The notes beneath the pieces are model-generated. The model did no database searches and had not been told where the DNA came from. It saw nothing but the letters and a program-made list of their open reading frames with translations. A stretch of 64,000 bases of DNA from Actinomycetota bacterium (GTDB lineage: Bacteria; Actinomycetota; Acidimicrobiia; Acidimicrobiales; Ilumatobacteraceae): NCBI GenBank assembly GCA_026393475.1, contig JAPLAA010000044.1, positions 1 through 64,000 on the forward strand, given 5' to 3'. This document shows positions 1-9,659 of this stretch, piece by piece; positions within the stretch are counted from its first letter, which is position 1, and each line of letters starts with the position of its first letter. The position numbers and the translations under genes are program-made.

Positions 1-75
1 ATCCGCAGTGCCCAGGCGCGCGGGTTCGCGCTCGACGCGAACGAGCCCGGCTCGGTCCGCACGAACGCGGGGTGA
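1..75 (+). CDS. 3' end of an unidentified protein gene (partial)
   Basis: Frame 1 is open from the window edge to a TGA and encodes a 24-residue tail ending SVRTNAG. The composition (Phe, Leu, Asp, Asn, Glu in a balanced mix) looks like real protein rather than the Arg/Pro-rich noise of shadow frames. The protein cannot be identified from so short a piece. The 62 nt between this stop and the stop of the convergent glnB gene hold nothing I recognise. Confidence 0.35.
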   Translation: MRSAQARGFALDANEPGSVRTNAG

Positions 76-137
76 CCGGAACCGGGCTCGACGCGATCCC
101 ATGTGGCGGGTGCGTGCAGGGGTCGGGCCGCTGACGC

Positions 138-1761
<1,624 letters not shown>

Positions 1762-1833
1762 ATGGGTGCTCCGTGGATGGGATGCCGCGCGCCACCGGCG
1801 GCGCACGGACGTGAGTAGGGGCTGCCGCACATT

Positions 1834-1871
1834 TCCGCGGAACTGTTACGTCACTGTTTCTGAAATGACTC
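1834..1871 (-). promoter_or_regulatory. GlnR-like operator upstream of amtB
   Basis: Read on the amtB strand there are four pentamers, each separated by exactly 6 nt: GAGTC, GAAAC, GTAAC, GCGGA. The two central ones are perfect matches to the alternating GTnAC / GAAAC elements described for actinobacterial GlnR boxes; the outer ones are weaker. The block ends about 70 nt before the amtB start codon. Assignment to GlnR is inference, since no glnR gene is in the window. Confidence 0.55.
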
Positions 1872-1967
1872 ACGATCGTGAACACACCGTTCGAGCGAGG
1901 ACGCCGGGCCTCGCGGTGGCGCGGGTCGCTGCGCCGGCGTTCACGTGGCGCGAAGTACCGTCGGGCG

Positions 1968-2621
1968 ATGACCCAGGACCCGCACCGGATCACGTCCACG
2001 GCGCAGCTCATGGCGCTGTATCCGGCGCCGGCGGCGCGCACCCGCACCAAGATCCGCGACCGGCTCGATCCCGGTACCGCGGCACTGCTGTCGGCGTCGA
2101 CCTTCGTCCTGCTCGCGACGGCCGACGGTGACGGTCGATGCGATGTGTCGCCCCGGGGCGGTCCGGCGGGGTTCGTGAAGGTGCTCGACGACAACCGGGT
2201 GGCCGTGCCCGACCTCAACGGCAATCACCTCCTCGATTCCCTCCAGAACCTGCTGGCCAATCCTCATGCTGCGCTGCTCGTCGTGATCCCCGGTCAGGAC
2301 GAGACACTGCGGTTGGAGGGCTCGGCCTCCGTCACGACGGCCCCGGACGTGCTCGACCTGTTCGTCGGCGAACTCCGACGCCCGACGACCGCGGTCGTGA
2401 TCGAGGTGCTCTCCGTCTACACCCACTGTGCCAAGGCCTTCCGGCGGGGCGGCATGTGGGACCCGGTGTCGTGGGTCGCGTTCGAGCGCTCGCCCTTCCT
2501 CGCCGCCCGGCACGGACAGCTCCGCCACGACGGGTTGACGGATGAGTCGCTCGACGAGTACGCGGCGACCAACGAGGGCAAGATCGGGGTCGACCTGGCC
2601 GCCGACGCTCCGATCGCCTGA
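1968..2621 (+). CDS. Pyridoxamine 5'-phosphate oxidase family flavoprotein (MSMEG_1061-like)
   Basis: A 217-residue split-barrel protein expected to bind FMN or F420 in the cytosol. The barrel is seen as FVLLATADGDGRCDVSPRGG (about 50-70), then PDLNGNHLLDSLQNLL (about 88-103, the usual flavin phosphate-binding stretch) and HAALLVVIPGQDETLRLEGSA. The C-terminal part with CAKAFRRGGMWDP is typical of the MSMEG_1061 subgroup of PPOX proteins. Start taken at the ATG before MTQDPHRI because the upstream extension is Arg-rich. It is divergent from amtB and stands alone. The substrate is not predictable; subgroup assignment is from memory of family features. Confidence 0.85.
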   Translation: MTQDPHRITSTAQLMALYPAPAARTRTKIRDRLDPGTAALLSASTFVLLATADGDGRCDVSPRGGPAGFVKVLDDNRVAVPDLNGNHLLDSLQNLLANPHAALLVVIPGQDETLRLEGSASVTTAPDVLDLFVGELRRPTTAVVIEVLSVYTHCAKAFRRGGMWDPVSWVAFERSPFLAARHGQLRHDGLTDESLDEYAATNEGKIGVDLAADAPIA

Positions 2622-2684
2622 GGAGCAGCCGACACCGGGGTCGGGGCGCGCCGGGCGGCAGGGCGAGGAAGTCGAGCCGCCCGG

Positions 2685-2740
2685 GGTCCGATGGTGGTGG
2701 AGTGGTCTGCGGGCGGGCTGACCATCCACCACCTCGGACC
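2685..2740. repeat. Long imperfect hairpin downstream of the PPOX gene
   Basis: Left arm 2685-2701 and right arm 2725-2740 pair over 16 bp with one bulged T. Inside them TGGTC (2703-2707) pairs with GACCA (2720-2724), leaving a 12-nt G-rich loop. It begins 64 nt after the PPOX stop codon and has no T-run after it, so it is not a standard intrinsic terminator, though it may terminate or protect the 3' end. The rest of 2622-2848 holds nothing recognisable. Confidence 0.5.
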
Positions 2741-2848
2741 AATGGCGGGCCTGCTCGGTTGAGCGGCCTCGACCCGGGATGGTGTCGTCACGGGCGGAGA
2801 CGACTCCGTCATCAAACCGCAACGAGCCGACAGGCGCTATGCGACGTT

Positions 2849-2860
2849 GGTACTAGTACC
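2849..2860. promoter_or_regulatory. Perfect 12-bp palindrome GGTACTAGTACC
   Basis: An exact inverted repeat, AT-richer than its surroundings, 136 nt upstream of the F420-type gene start and directly before the tandem array. It could be an operator for that gene; no regulator is adjacent, so the function is a guess. Confidence 0.35.
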
Positions 2861-2883
2861 TCCCCCTCCCCCCGGTGCGGGGA

Positions 2884-2960
2884 CCGTTCGACGACCCTTC
2901 GACGACCCTTCGACGGCCCTTCGACGGCCCTTCGACGGCCCTTCGACGGCCCTTCGACGG
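2884..2960. repeat. 11-bp tandem array, seven copies
   Basis: Seven contiguous units of CCCTTCGACGG or a one- to two-base variant. The last five copies are identical; the first two carry A instead of G at the end, and the first also begins CCG instead of CCC. The array ends 35 nt before the GTG start of the F420-type gene, so it lies in its promoter or leader. Confidence 0.9.
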
Positions 2961-2995
2961 CGCAGGGCGCCACGCCGCGTGCCTAGAGTCGCTGC

Positions 2996-4276
2996 GTGAC
3001 CGTGACCGAGCCTGCTCCCCCGTCCTCCCCTGGCGCCGCCCCGAAGGCCGAGCGCTGGACCGCACAGTGGAAAGAGCTCTACGCGGAGGTCATCACGACC
3101 GGCCTGTGCACCGGATGTGCCGGCTGCGTGGTCACCTGCCCACACGACGTGATCGGCTACGAGCACGAAGAGGGCAAGTACAAGCCCTTCCACCTCGAGG
3201 AGGAGCTCGGCCTCGACAACTGCATCCACGGCGAGAAGGGCTGCACCACCTGCACCCGGGCGTGCCCCCGGTTCCGTGCCTGGGAACCGGCCGCCGACAT
3301 GCACCTGTTCGGCCGTGTCCGCGAGCCCAACGAGATGTCGGGCATCTGGCGCCAGCTGCTGCTCACACGCGCCGCCAACGACGAGGAGCACACCAAGGGC
3401 CAGGACGGCGGCTTCGTGTCGGCGATGCTCAACTGGCTGCTGCAGAACGACTACATCGAGGCGGCGCTCGTCAGCGGTGTCGAAGAAGACGATGCCTGGA
3501 AGGCCAAGCCCGTCGTGGTCACCAACCGCGAGGAGGTGCTCGCCACCGCCGGCAGCCGCTACACCTACTGCGCCAACCCGCTCGCACTCCCCGAGGCGAA
3601 AGAACGCGGGTTCAGCCGGCTCGCGCTGGTCGGCATGGGCTGCCAGACCTCGTCGCCGCCGGTGATGTGGGACCGCAAGGCCGGCAAGGTCAGCAAGCCG
3701 TTCCTGTTCAACATCGGCCTGCTCTGCTCGAAGACCTTCGACGACGCCATCTTCCCCGAGCTCTTCGAGGCCAAGTACGGCCTGAAGAAGCAGGACATGG
3801 TGAAGATGAACATCAAGGGCGTCTTCCAGATCTGGATGAAGGACGGCTCGTACCACGAGATCGACCTGAAGGAATGCCACAAGTGGACGCGCGAGGGCTG
3901 CAAGAACTGCCCCGACTTCGCGGCCGAGCACTCCGACATCGCCACCGGTGGCATCGGCAAGGACAACGACTGGACGCTCACGATCGTCCGCACCGAACTC
4001 GGTGAGGAAGTGATCAACCGGATGATCGCCGACGGCGTGATCATCGCCCGGCCCGCACAGGAGGACGAGGTGGCGATGAAGCTGCTGCGCACCCTGTCGA
4101 TCGTCAGCCGTCGCCGCTGGCCCGAGTTCGCCGACCAGGCCCCCAGCGTCGGGGTCCCGCCGCCGAAGAAGAAGGAGCCGGCCGCTGCGCCCGCCGCCGC
4201 TGCGCCCGCCGCCGACGCGCCCGCCGCCGACGCAGCTGCACCCGCATCACCCGCAGCACCCGCTGCCGACGGCTGA
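2996..4276 (+). CDS. FrhB-type coenzyme F420 hydrogenase/dehydrogenase beta-subunit family protein
   Basis: A 426-residue cytosolic iron-sulfur flavoprotein of the family that passes electrons between F420 and a partner. Two cysteine clusters give a ferredoxin-like N-terminal part: Cys38, 41, 44, 48 in CTGCAGCVVTCPHD and Cys76, 83, 86, 90 in the next cluster. The FrhB C-terminal domain follows, with GGFVSAMLNWLL (about 137), MGCQTSSPP (about 217) and EGCKNCPDF (about 305). After residue 380 comes a long Lys/Pro/Ala-only tail, unusual for the family and probably disordered. GTG start follows the tandem array. No F420-dependent partner is adjacent; the next gene, a TPP dehydrogenase, is convergent with 8 nt between stops. 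Substrate is unknown. Confidence 0.88.
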   Translation: MTVTEPAPPSSPGAAPKAERWTAQWKELYAEVITTGLCTGCAGCVVTCPHDVIGYEHEEGKYKPFHLEEELGLDNCIHGEKGCTTCTRACPRFRAWEPAADMHLFGRVREPNEMSGIWRQLLLTRAANDEEHTKGQDGGFVSAMLNWLLQNDYIEAALVSGVEEDDAWKAKPVVVTNREEVLATAGSRYTYCANPLALPEAKERGFSRLALVGMGCQTSSPPVMWDRKAGKVSKPFLFNIGLLCSKTFDDAIFPELFEAKYGLKKQDMVKMNIKGVFQIWMKDGSYHEIDLKECHKWTREGCKNCPDFAAEHSDIATGGIGKDNDWTLTIVRTELGEEVINRMIADGVIIARPAQEDEVAMKLLRTLSIVSRRRWPEFADQAPSVGVPPPKKKEPAAAPAAAAPAADAPAADAAAPASPAAPAADG

Positions 4277-4284
4277 TCCCCGGA

Positions 4285-4557
4285 TCACGCAGGGGTGCAG
4301 GCCTCGCCCAGTCGGGCGAACTCCTCGCGCTCGTCGTCGGTGAGGGTCTCGCGGGCGAAGAAGTCCTTCAGCTCGTCGTCGTTGCGGACGTCGAAGAACG
4401 CCTCCACCACGCAGTCGGCCACCTGTTCGGTCAACCCGCCCTCGACGAGCTGATCGACCAGTTCGTCGCGGGCCTCGCGCCGGGCACGGCCGTTCCCGCA
4501 ACCGGCGCCGGCGAGCAGCGCGACGAGCACCAGCACAGCCAGCCCGGCGCGTTTCAC
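4285..4557 (-). CDS. Small putative lipoprotein
   Basis: Ninety residues from a GTG start. Residues 2-19 form a basic then hydrophobic signal segment ending GAGC, a lipobox-like site with Cys20 as the likely lipidated residue; the -3 position is Gly rather than Leu, so the lipobox is imperfect. The mature part is acidic and helical, with two further cysteines (49 and 87). The GTG start shares four bases (GTGA) with the TGA stop of the upstream E1 gene, so translation is probably coupled to it. I do not recognise the mature domain and give it no function. Confidence 0.65.
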   Translation of the reverse strand: MKRAGLAVLVLVALLAGAGCGNGRARREARDELVDQLVEGGLTEQVADCVVEAFFDVRNDDELKDFFARETLTDDEREEFARLGEACTPA

Positions 4558-6872
4558 GGGCGTCGCTCGCCCAGCAGTCGCAGCGCGCCGGCCACGATGT
4601 CGTCCTCGCCGACGAGCACGAGGTTCGCCGCGTCGCCGAGTGGGATGAACGAGTCCTCGGCGGCGAGGCGCTCGATCGCTCCCGAGTAGCCGCGCTCGGC
4701 CAAACCGGACACGATCCCCTCGCCGACGCCACCGCTGCGACGGGTCTCGTCGACCACCAACACCTTGCCGATCTCGTTCGCGTGTCCGAGCATCTCGTCG
4801 ATCGGCATCGGCGCCAACCACCGCAGGTCGAAGACCCGGGCCGTGATGCCGCGCGCGGCGAGCCGGCGCGCGGCGCGCAGCGACAAGTACAGGCCATTCG
4901 CCCAGGTGACGATCAGGACGTCGTCGCCCTGGCGGGCCACGCGGCCCTGACCGATCGGCACCTGCGCGCCACCCCACCGGTGCGGCGCCACGTACGGAGC
5001 CGTCCACCCGCCGTCGTCGGGCTGGTGCAGGTCGCGTGTGTGATAGAGCGCGATCGGCTCGAGGAACACCGACACGGTGCCGTCGACGTCGGCCGCGGCG
5101 ACGCAGCTGCGCAGCATCGGTGCCGCATCGCTCGGGTGCCCGGGGCTGGCGATCACGAGGCCGGGGATGTCGCGCAGCACCGCCACCGCGTCGTCGTTGT
5201 GGAAGTGGCCTCCGAACCCCTTCTGATATGCGAGGCCGGCGATGCGCACCACCAGTGGATTCCGATACGCACCGTTCGAGAAGAACGACAGGCTCGCCGC
5301 CTCGCCGCGCAGCTGATCCTCGGCGTTGTGGAGGTAGGCGAGGTATTGGATCTCGGGGATCGGCAGCAACCCGCTCACGCCCGCGCCGAGTGCAAGGCCG
5401 AGGATCGACTGCTCGTCGAGCAGCGTGTCGAACACGCGGCCGGCGCCCGCCTTCTTGGCGAGCCCGCGGGTGACGCCGTACACGCCACCCTTCACGCCGA
5501 CGTCCTCACCGAACACCATCGAGTGCGGCATCGACAACAGCACGTCGCCCAGCGCTCGGTTGATGTTCTCGGCGAGCGTGAGGCCGCCTTCCTCCTCGGG
5601 CAGCTTGGCCCCGAAGAACGCTCGACGATCGTCCGTCGACGCCGCCGCGAGCGACCGGGACGCGACGCTCGTGGGCCGACGGGGTGACAGCGGTGCCATC
5701 ACCTCGGCCGCCGTCTCGAGCGTGCGGCGGGTGGAGAGGTCGATCGCGAGGGTGCGGATCTCGCGGCGGCCGGCGAGGTAGCGCTCGACCAGTTCGGCCG
5801 GCGTGGCGATGCCGGCCGCGACCAGCAGTCGTGCGGTGCCGAGCAGCGGGTCGCGTTCGAGATCGGCGCGCAACGACGATGCCGACCGATAGCCGCTCTC
5901 GACGTCGGTACCGGCGTGGCCCATGTAGCGGACGGTGCGCAGGTGGAGCACGGCCGGCCGGCGCTCGCTGCGCACCCACTCTGCGAGCTCGCTCGCCTTG
6001 TCGTACGCATCGGCGAGATCGCTGCCGTCGGCGCTCGCGTAGCGGATGCCGGGCCGGTGCGCGAGCGTGGCCTCGACCCACCGGACGGGCGACGGCACGC
6101 TGATCCCCCATCCGTTGTCCTCGCACACGAACAGCAGCGGAAGGCCGATGCCGTTGTGCGCGGTGTAACCGGCTGTGTTCAGCGCCCCCTGGGCGGTGGA
6201 GTGGTTGACGCTGGCGTCGCCGAACGAGCACACGGCGATCGCGTCGTCGGACCATCGGGTGGGCAGACCGAGCCGGCGGGCCCGGTCGATGGCGAACGCG
6301 ACGCCGACGGCGCGCGGCAGGTGCGAGGCGATGGTGGAGGTCTGCGGGATGATGTCGAGCTCGGGGTGCCCGAACACCTTGTGGCGGCCGCCCGCGATGG
6401 GTTCCTCGGCGAGCGCGAGCATCCCGGCCAACACGTCCCGCGCGCCGGCCAGCCGGGCCTGGCGGACCGCTGCGGAGCGTGCGAGATAGAAGCCACCCGA
6501 CCGGTAGTGCAGCAGCGCGGGGTCGGTGGGGCGGAGCGCCGCAGCAATGGCCGCGTTGCCCTCGTGGCCGGCCGACCCGATCGTGTAGTAGCCGAGCCCC
6601 TTGGCGCGCAGCCAGCGGGCGGCGTGGTCGAGATGGCGGCTCTGGAGCTGGGCGTCGAACAGCGAGTCGGCCATCTGGACGGTGAGCCGGGAGCCGTCGC
6701 GGATCGGGTCTGCCGGACGACGTCGGGCGGCCGGGCCCGACGCACCCGTCGGCTCGATCGGCCCGAGGGACTCGATCGCCTCCAGCAACGCCGTCTCCAG
6801 CCGATCGAGATCGGGGGCGTGCAGGTTCGGGTCGGCCACGGCCCCGGACGCTACCGCTCGCAGCGTCGGCAC
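4554..6872 (-). CDS. Fused E1 alpha-beta subunit of a 2-oxoacid dehydrogenase-type complex
   Basis: Thiamine-diphosphate enzyme of 772 residues joining the two usual E1 subunits in one chain. The alpha half (about 65-400) has the TPP/Mg motif FGDASVNH (about 217-224) followed by LN at 231-232, and EDNGWGIS (251-258). The beta half (from about 430) starts at TLAENINRALGDVL, contains GEDVGVKGGVYG and FEPI-like FLEPIALYH, and ends with a transketolase C-terminal domain (LIVTWANG, VVDETRRSGGVGEG). It resembles branched-chain or pyruvate E1; the substrate is not determinable. No E2 or E3 gene is nearby, so the complex must be completed from elsewhere or the enzyme works differently. GTG start, 47 bp from the divergent esterase start. 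Confidence 0.88.
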   Translation of the reverse strand: MPTLRAVASGAVADPNLHAPDLDRLETALLEAIESLGPIEPTGASGPAARRRPADPIRDGSRLTVQMADSLFDAQLQSRHLDHAARWLRAKGLGYYTIGSAGHEGNAAIAAALRPTDPALLHYRSGGFYLARSAAVRQARLAGARDVLAGMLALAEEPIAGGRHKVFGHPELDIIPQTSTIASHLPRAVGVAFAIDRARRLGLPTRWSDDAIAVCSFGDASVNHSTAQGALNTAGYTAHNGIGLPLLFVCEDNGWGISVPSPVRWVEATLAHRPGIRYASADGSDLADAYDKASELAEWVRSERRPAVLHLRTVRYMGHAGTDVESGYRSASSLRADLERDPLLGTARLLVAAGIATPAELVERYLAGRREIRTLAIDLSTRRTLETAAEVMAPLSPRRPTSVASRSLAAASTDDRRAFFGAKLPEEEGGLTLAENINRALGDVLLSMPHSMVFGEDVGVKGGVYGVTRGLAKKAGAGRVFDTLLDEQSILGLALGAGVSGLLPIPEIQYLAYLHNAEDQLRGEAASLSFFSNGAYRNPLVVRIAGLAYQKGFGGHFHNDDAVAVLRDIPGLVIASPGHPSDAAPMLRSCVAAADVDGTVSVFLEPIALYHTRDLHQPDDGGWTAPYVAPHRWGGAQVPIGQGRVARQGDDVLIVTWANGLYLSLRAARRLAARGITARVFDLRWLAPMPIDEMLGHANEIGKVLVVDETRRSGGVGEGIVSGLAERGYSGAIERLAAEDSFIPLGDAANLVLVGEDDIVAGALRLLGERRP

Positions 6873-6919
6873 GCCCTCGACCGGCGCCGTCGCCAGCGGG
6901 CTGTGACAAGCTTCGGCGC

Positions 6920-7840
6920 GTGCCGTTGCATGCCCAAGCCGTGTCCCTGCTCGCCCTGATGGCCGCGATCGGCGATCCGCCGGTCGACTCGGGGACCCCC
7001 GACCAGGCCCGCGCCGCCCGCAAGGCCCGCCAGCGCCCGCCGGCCGAGGACGTCCACCACATCGAGGACCTCGATGCCGGCGGCGTGCCGGCCAGGTTCT
7101 ACCGCCCGAACGACCGCCCCGACATCGGGCTGCTCGTCTACTACCACGGCGGCGGGTGGGTGATCGGCGACCTCGACTCGCACGACAACGTGTGCCGAGC
7201 GCTGGCCAACGGCAGCGGCCATGCGGTGCTGAGCGTCGACTACCGGCTCGCGCCGGAGCATCCGTTCCCCGCCCCGCTCGAGGACTGCGTGACCGCGCTG
7301 CGATGGGCGCACGCCAACGCCGCTGCGCTCGGCTGTCGTGCCGATCGCCTGGCCGTCGGTGGTGACTCGGCGGGCGGCAACCTCGCCGCCGTCGTCGCGA
7401 ACATCGGCGTGGTGCCGCTGGTGTTCCAGCTGCTCGTCTACCCGGTCACCGACCTCGCCCGTGCGCAACCGAGCTACGACGAGAACGCCACCGGCTACTT
7501 CCTCACCAAGGACGCGATGGGGTGGTTCATCGACCACTACCTGAGCGGTGGGCACGGCTCGACCGTCGATCCGCGCGTGTCGCCCCTGTACGCGAGCGAC
7601 CACACGGTGGCCGCAGGGCCCCCCGCGCTGGTGATCACCGCGGAGTTCGACCCGCTGCGCGACGAGGGCGACGCCTACGCCGCCCGGCTGGCCGCGCTCG
7701 GCGTGCCCACCAGCCACGTCCGGTTCGGCGGCATGTTCCACGGCTTCTTCTCGCTCGCCGACTTCGTCGACGACGGCGCCGCCGCCAACGCCTTGGCGGC
7801 AGCGGCGCTGAAGAAGGCACTCGAGCGCCAACCTCGCTGA
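6920..7840 (+). CDS. Alpha/beta hydrolase, hormone-sensitive-lipase-type esterase
   Basis: Cytosolic carboxylesterase of 306 residues. Oxyanion-hole motif HGGG at 76-79 within YYHGGGWVIGD, nucleophile Ser150 in GDSAGG, acid Asp244 in EFDPLRDEG and base His274 in MFHGF make a complete triad in the normal order and spacing for the HSL family. The YRLAPEHPFPAP segment near 108 is also diagnostic. No signal peptide. GTG start. It opens a run of three same-strand genes with a PhyH-like dioxygenase and an SDR, 24 and 54 nt apart, which could form a small catabolic operon; the natural substrate cannot be named. Confidence 0.92.
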   Translation: MPLHAQAVSLLALMAAIGDPPVDSGTPDQARAARKARQRPPAEDVHHIEDLDAGGVPARFYRPNDRPDIGLLVYYHGGGWVIGDLDSHDNVCRALANGSGHAVLSVDYRLAPEHPFPAPLEDCVTALRWAHANAAALGCRADRLAVGGDSAGGNLAAVVANIGVVPLVFQLLVYPVTDLARAQPSYDENATGYFLTKDAMGWFIDHYLSGGHGSTVDPRVSPLYASDHTVAAGPPALVITAEFDPLRDEGDAYAARLAALGVPTSHVRFGGMFHGFFSLADFVDDGAAANALAAAALKKALERQPR

Positions 7841-7864
7841 CGCCTGCCCGGAGCCTGTGCCACG

Positions 7865-8833
7865 ATGCCGATCGTGCCGACCACACCGACGAACGACGAG
7901 CGCCGCGACGCTGGACCCGACCCCGTCGATGCGCTCCGCGAACACCTGGCCGCGAACAACGGCATCCGCGATCTCGAGATCCTCGATCCCGGCGAGATCG
8001 AGCGGGCCGTGCGCATCTTCGACCGCGACGGGTTCGTGGTCGTCAGAGATGCGCTCGACGCCGAGCAGGTCGAGTTCCTCCGCGCCGGCGTCGACGACGC
8101 GGCGGCGCGGATCGTCGCGCTCGACCCGGATCGCAGCGGCAACCGGGGCTCGCGCCGCTACTCCTTCGGCGGGTCGAGCAGCACCCGGAGCATGCTGCAC
8201 CGGCCCGAGTGGCAGATGCTGATCGACCTGCCGACGATCGAGCCGATCCTGACCGCGATCTTCGGTTCGCCCGACTACATCGTGCGTGCGGCGAGCGGCG
8301 ACTTCTGTCTGCCGGGAGCAGTCGAGTACCAGCCGCTGCACTCCGACGTCGGCGACTTCGTCAACTCGGAACGGACGCCGTTCAGCTCGTTCCAGGATCC
8401 CCGTGGACACATGTCGATCCGCGACCTGCCGGTTCCGTACGTGTGCGTGAACTTCATGCCGATCGACATGACGAGGCTGAACGGACCGACCCGTCAGATC
8501 CCGGGGTCGCAGCGTTCCCGGGCACCCATCCCCCGGCTCTCGGACGAGCCGGAGTGGATGCGCCTCAGCACGGTGTGCCCTGCACCGGCGGGAGCGGTGC
8601 AGATCCGCGACGTGCGGGCGTGGCACGGCGGCACCCCGAACCTGTCCGACGGCATGCGGGCGATCCCCAACATCGAGTACTACGCGCCCTGGTTCCGCGA
8701 GCCGATGGTGCCCGGCATCTCGCGAGCCGACTGGTCGACGCTGTCGGACCGGGCGAGACATCTCACCCGGTTCGTCGTCGCCGACTCCGCCGACGAGCTC
8801 GACACCAGCCCCACGCTCTCCCCGCCGCGCTGA
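7865..8833 (+). CDS. Phytanoyl-CoA dioxygenase family protein
   Basis: Fe(II)/2-oxoglutarate-dependent oxygenase of the PhyH superfamily, 322 residues. The metal triad is visible as His159 and Asp161 (PLHSDVGD) and His254 (RAWHGGTPN); Arg265, eleven residues later, is the probable 2-oxoglutarate anchor. GFVVVRDALDAEQVEFLRAGV (about 57-77) is the typical N-terminal entry to the fold. Members hydroxylate very different compounds, so the substrate is open. It sits between an esterase and a short-chain dehydrogenase on the same strand, consistent with sequential hydrolysis, hydroxylation and oxidation, which is inference only. Confidence 0.88.
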   Translation: MPIVPTTPTNDERRDAGPDPVDALREHLAANNGIRDLEILDPGEIERAVRIFDRDGFVVVRDALDAEQVEFLRAGVDDAAARIVALDPDRSGNRGSRRYSFGGSSSTRSMLHRPEWQMLIDLPTIEPILTAIFGSPDYIVRAASGDFCLPGAVEYQPLHSDVGDFVNSERTPFSSFQDPRGHMSIRDLPVPYVCVNFMPIDMTRLNGPTRQIPGSQRSRAPIPRLSDEPEWMRLSTVCPAPAGAVQIRDVRAWHGGTPNLSDGMRAIPNIEYYAPWFREPMVPGISRADWSTLSDRARHLTRFVVADSADELDTSPTLSPPR

Positions 8834-8887
8834 CGCCTCGCTCAGCACGAGCCTGCGCCCGCGGGGGCGATGACGCATGATGGCGGC

Positions 8888-9637
8888 ATGCGTTTCGAGG
8901 ATCAGGTCCTGTTCGTCACCGGCGGCGCGAGCGGCATCGGGCTCGCGACCGCTCGGCGCGTGGTCGCCGAGGGAGGGCGGGCGGCGCTCGTCGACCTCGA
9001 CCTCGCCAAGGCCGAGGCCGCCGCGGCGGAACTGCCCGGGTGCATCGGCCTCGCGGCGAACGTCGCCGACGAGGCCGCCGTCGCTGCCGCGGTGGCGGCG
9101 ACCGTGGACCGACTCGGAGGGATCGACCTCGTCGTCGCTGCCGCCGGCCATGCCGAGTTCGGCCCGATCGCCGAGTGGGACACCGCTCGCTTCAACCGGA
9201 TGATGGAGGTGCACGTGGGTGGCACCTTCCACGTGTGCAAGCACACCCTGCCGATCCTGAAGTCGCGGGGCCGTGGCTCGATCGTCACGATCGCCTCCAC
9301 CGCGGCCTTCACGGCCAACCCGAAGAACGCGCCGTACGGCGCGGCCAAGGCGGCGATCGCCGGCCTCACCCGTCAGCTGAGCCTCGAGGCGCTGCCCGAG
9401 GTGCGGGTCAACTGCGTGGCACCCGGCCGCACGATCACCGGTATGACGACACCGCTGATGCTCGCCCGCGGTGGCGACATGGTGGAGGGCGAGCGGATCT
9501 TCGTCCAGGGCGTGCCGATGCAGCGCATGGCGTCGCCGGACGAGCTCGCCGGGACGATCTGCTTCTTCCTGAGCGACGACGCCTCGTTCGTCACCGGCCA
9601 GACCCTGCTGGCCGACGGAGGCGAGACCATCGTCTGA
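8888..9637 (+). CDS. Short-chain dehydrogenase/reductase (SDR)
   Basis: NAD(P)-dependent oxidoreductase of 249 residues with a complete classical SDR layout: cofactor motif TGGASGIG (11-18), Asp36/Asp38 after the second strand (VDLDLA) suggesting NAD preference, the AAAGH stretch (84-88) in place of NNAG, catalytic Ser137, Tyr150 and Lys154 (YGAAK), and the C-terminal VTGQTLLADGGE. The ATG before RFEDQVLFVTGG is chosen because it gives the usual short SDR N-terminus; an in-frame ATG 18 nt upstream is possible and neither has a strong ribosome site. Third gene of the esterase-dioxygenase-SDR run. Substrate unknown. Confidence 0.92.
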   Translation: MRFEDQVLFVTGGASGIGLATARRVVAEGGRAALVDLDLAKAEAAAAELPGCIGLAANVADEAAVAAAVAATVDRLGGIDLVVAAAGHAEFGPIAEWDTARFNRMMEVHVGGTFHVCKHTLPILKSRGRGSIVTIASTAAFTANPKNAPYGAAKAAIAGLTRQLSLEALPEVRVNCVAPGRTITGMTTPLMLARGGDMVEGERIFVQGVPMQRMASPDELAGTICFFLSDDASFVTGQTLLADGGETIV

Positions 9638-9643
9638 CGATCC

Positions 9644-9659
9644 CACCGCCAGGGCGGTG
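9644..9659 (+). terminator. Weak hairpin after the SDR gene
   Basis: CACCGC and GCGGTG form a 6-bp stem with a CAGG loop, 6 nt after the SDR stop codon. There is no T-run. The following 198 nt up to the convergent SolA-like gene contain a short open stretch ending VRRLADGIIATFRPDGT before a TGA, which I could not tie to any gene. Confidence 0.35.
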
